From contig CP170457.1 in the NCBI GenBank assembly GCA_047947135.1, positions 1,116,001 to 1,180,000 of the forward strand: 64,000 nt of DNA, given 5' to 3'. The notes under the pieces were generated by a model. That model had not been told where the DNA came from and did no database searches. It saw nothing but the letters and a program-made list of their open reading frames with translations. Shown here one piece after another: positions 17,605 to 24,828 of this stretch (positions are counted from its first letter, which is position 1; each line of letters begins with the position of its first letter). A program made the position numbers and the translations under genes. This DNA comes from Planctobacterium sp047947135. GTDB lineage: Bacteria > Pseudomonadota > Gammaproteobacteria > Enterobacterales > Alteromonadaceae.

Positions 17605-18774
17605 ATGCGCTTTTTTATTGTCATTACACTATTTTGGGGATTGGCAACTGCCGCGACCGCCGACACGATGCTGGTGGAAAAAAAGCGTTTTGAGCTTGGT
17701 ACATTCACCACCTTTTCTGGTAAAACCATTAAGGATGTCGCCGTTGGCTGGGAAAGCTACGGGCAGTTAAATGCCGACAAGTCAAATGTCATCTTGATTA
17801 CCCATTATTTTACCGGTAATTCCCATGCAGCCGGGAAATACTCACCAGAGGACACCCAGGCAGGTTATTGGGATGCGCTTATCGGCCCCGGGAAAGCAAT
17901 TGATACTAACCACTATTTTGTGCTCAGTGTTGATTCGTTGGCGAACCTGTCTGTACATGATCCTAATGTGATTACAACCGGGCCTGCCAGTATCGACCCA
18001 GATACCGGGAAGCCCTACGGCTTGAGCTTTCCAGTGGTTACGATTCGGGATTTTGTTAATGTCCAAAAAGCACTGCTTGATGCTTTGGGGATACACAAAT
18101 TACATGCGGTTATGGGGCCTTCTATGGGCTCTTTCCAGGCGATGGAGTGGGCAGTTGCCTATCCGGATATGGTGGAACGTATGGTCTCAGTCATTGGTGC
18201 CGTCGCGCTGGATCACTGGAGTGTCGCGCTACTGGAGCACTGGGCAACCCCCATTAAATTGGATGCCAATTGGCAACAGGGCAACTACTACCAAAACCAG
18301 CCTCCAGTGGATGGCCTGACGTCTTCGTTGATGCTCATTACCCAAAATGCCCTGCACCCCACATTTTTTGACAAAGTCATCGAAGGGCCACCCAACCAGG
18401 CGCAGGACGCTTTGCTGGATATTACCGCCAACATGTCAGTTGTAAGCTGGTTAGAAGCACGCGGCAGAGCCAGAGCTGCCACTATGGATGCGAATCATCT
18501 GTTGTATTTGGTGAGAGCTTGCCAACTGTTTATCGCTGGTATGGGAGATAACTGGCAACAGGGACTAGATAAAGTACAGGCAAAAACCCTGTTTTTACCA
18601 GCCAGTGGCGATCAATTGTTATTTCCACAACTGGCCCAGATGGGACATCAGTACCTGAGGGAAAAAGGGCACAACAGCACCTATGCGGAGTTTGACGCAG
18701 GTGCCGGTCATCTCGATGGGGTAGTACATATCAATCAAGTTGCGGGTCAAATCAGGTCTTTTATATCCGAATAA
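17605..18774 (+). CDS. Secreted MetX-like alpha/beta hydrolase
   Basis: 389 residues with a clear N-terminal signal peptide ending T-A-T-A-D. The alpha/beta-hydrolase domain resembles homoserine O-acetyltransferase (MetX). The nucleophile Ser lies in G-P-S-M-G-S-F-Q (about 174), the acid Asp in A-S-G-D-Q-L-L-F-P, and the His in G-A-G-H-L-D-G-V. MetX enzymes are cytoplasmic, so export argues against methionine synthesis. Its place between a permease and a PHB depolymerase suggests an esterase acting on 3-hydroxybutyrate oligomers in the periplasm; this is inference. It starts 12 bp after the permease gene. Confidence 0.8.
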   Translation: MRFFIVITLFWGLATAATADTMLVEKKRFELGTFTTFSGKTIKDVAVGWESYGQLNADKSNVILITHYFTGNSHAAGKYSPEDTQAGYWDALIGPGKAIDTNHYFVLSVDSLANLSVHDPNVITTGPASIDPDTGKPYGLSFPVVTIRDFVNVQKALLDALGIHKLHAVMGPSMGSFQAMEWAVAYPDMVERMVSVIGAVALDHWSVALLEHWATPIKLDANWQQGNYYQNQPPVDGLTSSLMLITQNALHPTFFDKVIEGPPNQAQDALLDITANMSVVSWLEARGRARAATMDANHLLYLVRACQLFIAGMGDNWQQGLDKVQAKTLFLPASGDQLLFPQLAQMGHQYLREKGHNSTYAEFDAGAGHLDGVVHINQVAGQIRSFISE

Positions 18775-18797
18775 CAGTGAAACCAACCGAGTTCGTT

Positions 18798-19805
18798 ATG
18801 AAAAATGTAAGGTTTAGTGTTTTGGGGCTGGCGATATGCAGTTCTCTGGCAATAGCAGAGGTGCCCAAACTCAATTTAGATATTGAGCAAATTACGGTGT
18901 CAGGTCTTTCCAGTGGCGGTTTTATGGCCACACAGATGCACGTTGCTTTTGCCGAATGGGTCGCCGGTGCCGGAATCGTCGCTTCGGGTCCTTACTATTG
19001 TGCGCGCAACAGTTTGCAAACCGCGCTGCAGGAATGTCTGGCCCAAACGACAATTGATGTTGATATCGCAGCCATTGAACAACAACGCGTTGATTGGCAA
19101 AGTGCCGAAAAAGTCGCGGCTATCGACGCGATGCAAAATGACAAAGTGTGGATTTTGCACGGTGAAAAGGATACCAGACTTTCCCGCCGTGTGGCGACCA
19201 GTCTTGTACAGCAATACCAAGCCTGGGTTAATCCGGATAATGTCCTATTTGTTGACGATAAGCCCTTTGCCCATCATTTCCCAACCATTTCGCAGGGAAA
19301 GGAATGCAGCACCTCCGAAACACCTTTCCTTGGTCTGTGTGACTATGATACTGCGGGTGCCATTCTCACGCATTTGTTACCCGATATTCAGCAGCCAAAG
19401 GGGAGTGCCACCGGTCAATTGATTGCCTTTAAACAGCAAGCGATTGCGGGTGATGCCGAAGGTTCTCTGGCAGAACAGGGTTATATATATGTACCAACCT
19501 CCTGTAAAGAAGGTGATACCTGTGAGGTGCATGTCAGCTTTCATGGCTGCAATCAGTTTGCTGACGCTCCGGGAGTGGACAACCAATATGCGATGTCAGC
19601 AGGGTTTAATCGTTGGGCCGATGCCAATAATTTAGTTGTAGTTTATCCGCAAACTCAGGCCTCGAACTTTAACCCGTTTAACCCACAGGGCTGCTGGGAT
19701 TGGTGGGGTTACACCGGGGAAGATTATGCTACCCGTGATGGTGCACAACCCAAAGCGATTGAAAAGATAGTTAAGTACTTTGCCGGAGAACAGAATGAGC
19801 AATAA
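18798..19805 (+). CDS. Extracellular/periplasmic poly(3-hydroxybutyrate) depolymerase
   Basis: 335 residues from the ATG at 18798, which gives a good signal peptide (M-K-N-V-R-F..S-L-A-I-A); an upstream GTG would add seven residues. The PHB depolymerase/esterase fold shows lipase box G-L-S-S-G with nucleophile S38, the F-H-G-C oxyanion motif, W-A-D-A-N-N-L-V-V-V-Y-P-Q-T, and G-C-W-D-W-W-G-Y-T-G near the C terminus. It lacks the linker and substrate-binding domains of large extracellular depolymerases, so it is a short catalytic-domain type. It hydrolyses PHB or short PHA to oligomers or monomer. Its stop overlaps the next gene by 11 bp. Confidence 0.9.
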   Translation: MKNVRFSVLGLAICSSLAIAEVPKLNLDIEQITVSGLSSGGFMATQMHVAFAEWVAGAGIVASGPYYCARNSLQTALQECLAQTTIDVDIAAIEQQRVDWQSAEKVAAIDAMQNDKVWILHGEKDTRLSRRVATSLVQQYQAWVNPDNVLFVDDKPFAHHFPTISQGKECSTSETPFLGLCDYDTAGAILTHLLPDIQQPKGSATGQLIAFKQQAIAGDAEGSLAEQGYIYVPTSCKEGDTCEVHVSFHGCNQFADAPGVDNQYAMSAGFNRWADANNLVVVYPQTQASNFNPFNPQGCWDWWGYTGEDYATRDGAQPKAIEKIVKYFAGEQNEQ

Positions 19806-20562
19806 AAATGTATTAATCACCGGTGCGGCCAGTGGTATCGGATTTGGTGTAGCAAGAACATTAGGTCAGCAAGGGTACAATCTGGTTATCACCGATCTTA
19901 ATGATGAATTGGTGACGCAGGCGGCTGAGAAACTGGGAAAGGAAGGTATTCAATGTCGTTATTACCGACTGGATGTCACCAGCGCCGATGATATTCAACA
20001 TTTAAAGTCCAGTTTACAGGACTGCCCAATACAAGTATTGGTGAACAATGCCGGTATTCAGCATGTCGCTAAACTGGAAGATTTCCCAATGCAAAAGTTT
20101 CAGCTTTTGCTGGATGTTTTACTCACTGGGCCCGCACGCTTAACCCAGGCATTCTTGCCGGATATGCGTCAGGGGGGCTTTGGACGTATTGTCAATATTG
20201 GCTCGTTACACAGCCTGGTGGCATCGCCATTTAAATCTGCTTATGTGGCAGCCAAGCACGGTTTGCTCGGTTTCAGTAAGGTGCTGGCGCTGGAAACGGC
20301 GGATCAGGACATAACCATCAATACCATTTGTCCCGCCTATGTTAAAACACCGCTTGTGGAACAACAGATTGCTGATCAGGCCAGAACTCATGGAATTAGC
20401 GAAGATGAAGTGGTCAATCGCATTATGCTGGAGCCTATGCCGAAAAAGGCATTTATCGATATCGAAGAAATTGCCCACACGGTGCAATTTCTGGCTGACG
20501 AAAAAGCTCGCAATATGACCGGACAAGCACTTGTTCTGGATGGGGGCTGGACGGTAAGATAA
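19795..20562 (+). CDS. D-3-hydroxybutyrate dehydrogenase (SDR family)
   Basis: 255 residues from the ATG at 19795, with GGAG 7 bp upstream and an 11-bp overlap with the depolymerase gene. It is a classical short-chain dehydrogenase with T-G-A-A-S-G-I-G cofactor motif, N-N-A-G-I-Q-H, catalytic S-L-H-S..Y-V-A-A-K, and P-A-Y-V-K-T-P-L-V substrate-loop features typical of 3-hydroxybutyrate dehydrogenases. It oxidises D-3-hydroxybutyrate to acetoacetate with NAD in the cytoplasm. It is the last gene of the operon and the metabolic end point of the PHB pathway encoded here. Confidence 0.93.
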   Translation: MSNKNVLITGAASGIGFGVARTLGQQGYNLVITDLNDELVTQAAEKLGKEGIQCRYYRLDVTSADDIQHLKSSLQDCPIQVLVNNAGIQHVAKLEDFPMQKFQLLLDVLLTGPARLTQAFLPDMRQGGFGRIVNIGSLHSLVASPFKSAYVAAKHGLLGFSKVLALETADQDITINTICPAYVKTPLVEQQIADQARTHGISEDEVVNRIMLEPMPKKAFIDIEEIAHTVQFLADEKARNMTGQALVLDGGWTVR

Positions 20563-20858
20563 AACTGTCAAGCTAAATTGACACTCTGGCTATATATCAA
20601 TGACTTACGTATTCATTGCCCTTGAAATTAATATCAAAATCATTATTTTTTAAAGAGAGGTTAATCAATAAGGGGTAAAATTAGTGATCCTGCGAGCGTC
20701 TTCAATCCTGTTTCAGGATAGCCCAAAGAATGCACGTGCTGGATACTTCATTAGTAATCGCTCTGGCGTTTTGATGCAAAAAAGTGCCCGGCGTAATACT
20801 GTTACGCAGTTCGACGACAGTGGTAAGGTGGTGTGCCATCGTATCATTCGTCCCGCAG
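20563..20858. other. Gene-poor region after the PHB operon
   Basis: 296 bp. A short inverted repeat (TGTCAA/TTGACA, around 20567-20582) follows the dehydrogenase gene but has no T-run. A 61-codon GTG frame at 20684 with AAGGGG upstream was considered but is not supported by composition or recognisable sequence. Confidence 0.4.
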
Positions 20859-21287
20859 CTAATGACTGATTCTGCTCGCTTCGGCTTCAATTGTCGCTGT
20901 TGGCGACAGCTTATTTTTTAACAAGGCCACTTTATCCAACAAACATTTAGCACTAAAAGGTTTGACTAAATAGTCGTCTATTCCCTCTTCAATAGCGCGT
21001 GTCACCAACCTTTTGCTACTATTTGAGGTGACCATCATAAAGGGGACATCAGGATTAATCGCTCTTACACGCTTGAGAAACTCCAACCCATTCAATCCCG
21101 GTACATCCCAATCGCTGATGATCATGTCGAATTCATTGGGGGCACTTTTTAGCAGTGTTAAGGCTTTTTGGCAGCTGGTTCTCATGGTGACATTACCGAC
21201 TTCAGCGCTGCGCAACATATGTTGAATAAGCTCTAAAATCAGCTCTTCGTCATCTATCACCAGAATATTGAGGCGGTTTTTCTTCAT
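20859..21287 (-). CDS. Single-domain (CheY-like) response regulator
   Basis: 142 residues from the ATG at 21287 (M-K-K-N-R-L-N-I-L-V-I-D-D-E-E). The receiver domain has the acidic pair D-D-E, phospho-acceptor Asp in I-I-S-D-W-D-V-P, switch Thr/Ser in M-V-T-S-N-S-S, and Lys in Y-L-V-K-P-F. There is no output domain. The D-W-D/C-x-P type of phosphorylation site resembles the first receiver of the hybrid kinase at 22084-24816 (S-D-W-C-M-P), suggesting related targets. It sits downstream of the GAF protein and kinase on the same strand and is probably part of that signalling cluster. Confidence 0.88.
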   Translation of the reverse strand: MKKNRLNILVIDDEELILELIQHMLRSAEVGNVTMRTSCQKALTLLKSAPNEFDMIISDWDVPGLNGLEFLKRVRAINPDVPFMMVTSNSSKRLVTRAIEEGIDDYLVKPFSAKCLLDKVALLKNKLSPTATIEAEASRISH

Positions 21288-21457
21288 CGGACTGCACAGC
21301 TGCCTGGACTTAGGCCTAAGCTTAGAGCATTTGCCAAAAGGCACCATTAGACTTTGGTCGCAAGAAGAAATGGAAACATCGAAAACAGAATTAATATTGC
21401 TTAAAGCGATGTAGAGCTTAAGTTCTTTAATTTATTCAGCCACTGTGGTGCGTAAAG

Positions 21458-21964
21458 TTATGGAGAGAGTTTGTGGTGCACATAGTGCGATAGTTCATTT
21501 TCTATCTCGTCGGCGAGTGAGCGTAAGTCTTCCAAGTCTTGCTGATTCAACTCTCTGGGCCTTCTGTCAATGATACACAAGGTCCCTACTCGTATTGCGG
21601 GCTCCATGATCAGTGGGGCCCCGGCATAAAAACGAATATCAGGTTCCCCTTCTACCAACGGATTGGACTTAAACCGCATATCGTCCAGTGCATCAGGGAT
21701 ATACAGAATTTCATCATAGTTGATGGCATGGCCACAAAAGGAGATATCACGCGGTGTTTCTGTCGCGTCCAGTCCCTGGTTGGATTTAAACCACTGACGA
21801 TTGGTATCAACCAAAGATACCAGGCAAATAGGCACGTCAAAACGTTGTTTGGTGCGCAGTGTAATGTCATCCAATACGGGATCATTTTCACTGTCTAAAA
21901 TTTCCATCTGCTGCAAATATTGCAATCGAAGCGCTTCGTTTTTTGGAATATCGGGTTTTTGCAC
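21458..21964 (-). CDS. GAF-domain protein
   Basis: 168 residues from the GTG at 21964, chosen because AGGAG lies 6 bp upstream; the longer frame from 22003 has no such site. A single GAF domain covers nearly the whole protein, with the typical opening N-E-A-L-R-L-x-x-L, then F-D-V-P-I-C-L-V-S-L-V-D, Q-W-F-K-S and F-Y-A-G-A-P-L. GAF domains of this subtype are usually fused to diguanylate cyclases or kinases; here it stands alone. Ligand and partner are unknown. It lies 119 bp downstream of the hybrid kinase. Confidence 0.85.
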   Translation of the reverse strand: MQKPDIPKNEALRLQYLQQMEILDSENDPVLDDITLRTKQRFDVPICLVSLVDTNRQWFKSNQGLDATETPRDISFCGHAINYDEILYIPDALDDMRFKSNPLVEGEPDIRFYAGAPLIMEPAIRVGTLCIIDRRPRELNQQDLEDLRSLADEIENELSHYVHHKLSP

Positions 21965-22083
21965 AACGAACTCCTGAAAGATTAAGCCATGTCGTTTGTA
22001 CATGACCGAATGATACTCACTGTCTGAATCGAAAATCTAAACGCTGATTGTCATATAAAGATTAGCAGGCTTAAGCGTAATTT

Positions 22084-24816
22084 TCAGTCTATTCTATTTT
22101 CAATGCAGGAAATAACGGTGTGGATTAACTCCTCTCTGTTAACGGGTTTAGCGAGGTGCGCGTTCATGCCGCAAGTCAGATACCTTGCCACATCTTCAGG
22201 CATAACGTTGGCTGTCAGCGCAATGATGGGGATATCGGCTTTGCGCGACTCTGGTAGCGTTCGAATTTTTTGCGTCGCTTCCATGCCGTCCAGTTCCGGC
22301 ATTTGAATGTCCATTAAGATAATGTCAATCTTATCGTTTTGAATCATAAAGTCGACACATTCGACACCATTGGCAACAATTGTATACTTAGCGCCCGCTT
22401 GCTGTAGTAAGTTGGCGATAACGACCTGATTAATTTCGTTATCTTCCGCAACCAAAATGTTAAAGCCTGATAAATCCGCTTTGCGGGTCCGTTCCGGGCG
22501 CTTGTTTAAACGGCTGAAATCAGCTTGGAGCAGGGTATACAAAGACGAAATGGAGCAGGGTTTTTGCATGATCGCCTTGATGCCAAGTGCCTTTTGTTTT
22601 TGTCTGACTACTGAATTGTCATAAGCCGTAATAACAATAATCTCAGGTTTGTTGGGTAATTCATTGACATAATGGAGAAACGTTTCGCCGCTCATCTCTG
22701 GCATACACCAGTCACTGATGATGACATCAAATGGCTGTTTGGCGTCTTGTATCCGCTCCAGACCTTGTTGTCCGGAATTGGCCAGAATGACTTTGGCGCC
22801 CATTTCCTTAAGCACGTTGGCAATGGTCTTCAGGGCCAATACGTTGTCATCGACCAACAAAATGGTTTTGGCTTTGGACAGTTCCAAGCGTTCCACATCG
22901 TCAATCAATACATTGTTATTCTGTCTAAATTCCATAGTGGCTGTGAAGATACTGCCTTTTCCAGGTTCGCTGGTCACTGAGATATCGCCATTCATTAACA
23001 GACACAGCTTTTTACTAATCGCTAACCCTAAGCCGGTACCGCCAAACTTCCGGCTGGTGGAGGTATCAGCCTGACTAAACTCCTGAAATAAGTTGCTTAC
23101 CGTCAGCTGATCCATGCCGATACCGGTATCACTGACCTGGAAAATCGTCTGATAGAATTGCACTCCGTCTAACGTTTTGCTTTTTTCCATATCAACAGAT
23201 ACGCTGACTTTGCCATGGCTAGTAAATTTTACAGCGTTAGAGCATAGGTTTAGGGCTATCTGATTGACCCTTACGATATCCCCTATAAGGTCAGGATGGA
23301 CATTTGACGACAAGTTGACCTCAAACTCGACCCCTTTCTGCCGGGCCAATACACTAAAGTTTGCCGCCAAAAAGTCAGTCACAGAGTAAATAGAGAAAGG
23401 GATTTGTTCTAACTCGAGATTGTCAGAGGTAATTTTAGAAAAGTCGAGAATATCGTTAATAACAGTTAAGAGATGTTTGGATGACGCATCCATTTTCGTT
23501 AAATAATCTCGCTGTCGTTCATCTAAACGTGTTTGTTGCAATAATTGCGTAAAGCCAATGACACCATTTAGCGGTGTGCGTATTTCGTGACTCATATTGG
23601 CTAGAAAATCGGATTTCGCTTTTGCGGCTTCTTCCGCGTTTGCTTTGGCCTCTTCCAACTGCAGATTTTGATTGTGTAATAATTCCGATTTTTCGTTTAG
23701 AGCTTCAACGGTCTTATTTAAATCCGTGGTTTTTTCGTTAACCTGACGTGCCAGATTGGCTTGCATGGATAAATTAACGTAAAACGCATAAGCAATGAGT
23801 AACGTAATAATTAATCCGATAGCACCAACATTGAATAGCAATTGTTGGTCATATTGCCCCAAAGGTGTGGTTGGTCGGACAAAAAGCTGCCAAGTATCAC
23901 CGAAGACCGAAATTTGGTACTGCGCACTAAAGTCTGTGCTGCCATTGTTGGCGGCATGTGCGTTAGTCAACAGGGTCGCATCATTATCCAGCAAGGCATC
24001 TTCCCCGGAGGATAATTTGTCTTGCGGGAAATAATAAGAGCGGCCTGAGGTATCGACTAACTGATAGTGAAATAATCCGCGCAAACCTTTGATTGACGTA
24101 TTATTAAAGATATCGAACAAATACTGGCTGGATGTAATTAATCCGGTGGCACGATGCTTGTCTTGTTCTTCTTCAATTTGTATGGGGGACAGATGGACAA
24201 AGAAGGGCCGATCAGTTATCCCCGGGATTTTGTCGAAAAAACCGATGATAGAATCATTTCCTGCATATATGGTAGAAAAAATACTCGGTCCCAGGGGTGA
24301 GTTATCGGTCAGGTGCCGACCGATAAAATCTTTTCTGGCAGGGGCAGGGTAGGTGTATTGTAAAAAAGTGAAGGTCCCGTCAGGTTGCGCTTCCGGGGGG
24401 GCAACTGCGCCATTTTGCATTCGGAAGAGGGAGAAATCATGGTACAAAGGCTCTGGGTTTTGACGAATTTTTGCCAACACACCGGGTAATGCCTGCTCAG
24501 TCACATGGTTTATCACGGAAATCCGTCTGCCTTGCGGAAATTCGGGGAATATCTGTTCAATAAACCCTTTAAATTCCTCGTAACTTACCCACTTAGATGA
24601 GGCAAATAGATTGGCAATTGACTCTACTTGATAGAAGTAACGATTGAGTGCAGCTTCAATATCGTTTGCCCGCAACTCTGCCCGTTTGTTAAATTCGGCG
24701 GCTTCCGCCTGACGCGCTGTTTCTAGCTCGTGCAGCGTATAAGCCGCTGTTGTTATCAATCCAATGACAAATATCAGTAAGGCAACAAGTAGAGGTTTTT
24801 TTGTCAAGAAGTGCAC
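22084..24816 (-). CDS. CHASE-domain hybrid sensor histidine kinase with two receiver domains
   Basis: 910 residues. An N-terminal membrane helix is followed by a periplasmic CHASE sensor domain (about 60-290) and a second membrane helix near 325-350. Then come a coiled coil, HisKA with S-H-E-I-R-T-P-L-N-G-V (His about 409), HATPase (N-A-V-K-F, G-L-G-L-A-I-S), receiver 1 (Asp in S-D-W-C-M-P, about 701) and receiver 2 (Asp in M-D-I-Q-M-P, about 834). CHASE domains bind small extracellular ligands. The GTG start lies 12 bp after the TonB-receptor stop, with AGGA in the receptor's last codons, so both are one transcript. No Hpt domain is present, so an external phosphotransfer protein is expected. 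Confidence 0.93.
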   Translation of the reverse strand: MHFLTKKPLLVALLIFVIGLITTAAYTLHELETARQAEAAEFNKRAELRANDIEAALNRYFYQVESIANLFASSKWVSYEEFKGFIEQIFPEFPQGRRISVINHVTEQALPGVLAKIRQNPEPLYHDFSLFRMQNGAVAPPEAQPDGTFTFLQYTYPAPARKDFIGRHLTDNSPLGPSIFSTIYAGNDSIIGFFDKIPGITDRPFFVHLSPIQIEEEQDKHRATGLITSSQYLFDIFNNTSIKGLRGLFHYQLVDTSGRSYYFPQDKLSSGEDALLDNDATLLTNAHAANNGSTDFSAQYQISVFGDTWQLFVRPTTPLGQYDQQLLFNVGAIGLIITLLIAYAFYVNLSMQANLARQVNEKTTDLNKTVEALNEKSELLHNQNLQLEEAKANAEEAAKAKSDFLANMSHEIRTPLNGVIGFTQLLQQTRLDERQRDYLTKMDASSKHLLTVINDILDFSKITSDNLELEQIPFSIYSVTDFLAANFSVLARQKGVEFEVNLSSNVHPDLIGDIVRVNQIALNLCSNAVKFTSHGKVSVSVDMEKSKTLDGVQFYQTIFQVSDTGIGMDQLTVSNLFQEFSQADTSTSRKFGGTGLGLAISKKLCLLMNGDISVTSEPGKGSIFTATMEFRQNNNVLIDDVERLELSKAKTILLVDDNVLALKTIANVLKEMGAKVILANSGQQGLERIQDAKQPFDVIISDWCMPEMSGETFLHYVNELPNKPEIIVITAYDNSVVRQKQKALGIKAIMQKPCSISSLYTLLQADFSRLNKRPERTRKADLSGFNILVAEDNEINQVVIANLLQQAGAKYTIVANGVECVDFMIQNDKIDIILMDIQMPELDGMEATQKIRTLPESRKADIPIIALTANVMPEDVARYLTCGMNAHLAKPVNREELIHTVISCIENRID

Positions 24817-24828
24817 TTCAATTTTATC

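Noticed and set aside
18883..19422. Long frame inside the PHB depolymerase gene in another register
   Set aside because: Shadow of the depolymerase; the depolymerase frame has signal peptide and all catalytic motifs.
20206..20571. 121-codon reverse frame inside the 3-hydroxybutyrate dehydrogenase gene
   Set aside because: Antisense shadow of a strongly supported SDR gene.
20684..20869. 61-codon GTG frame with AAGGGG upstream in the gap after the PHB operon
   Set aside because: No recognisable sequence, overlaps an equally long frame on the other strand, and its end runs into the response-regulator gene; one good ribosome-binding-like site is not enough.
22718..23074. 118-codon forward frame inside the hybrid kinase gene
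   Set aside because: Antisense to HATPase and receiver domains whose motifs are intact.
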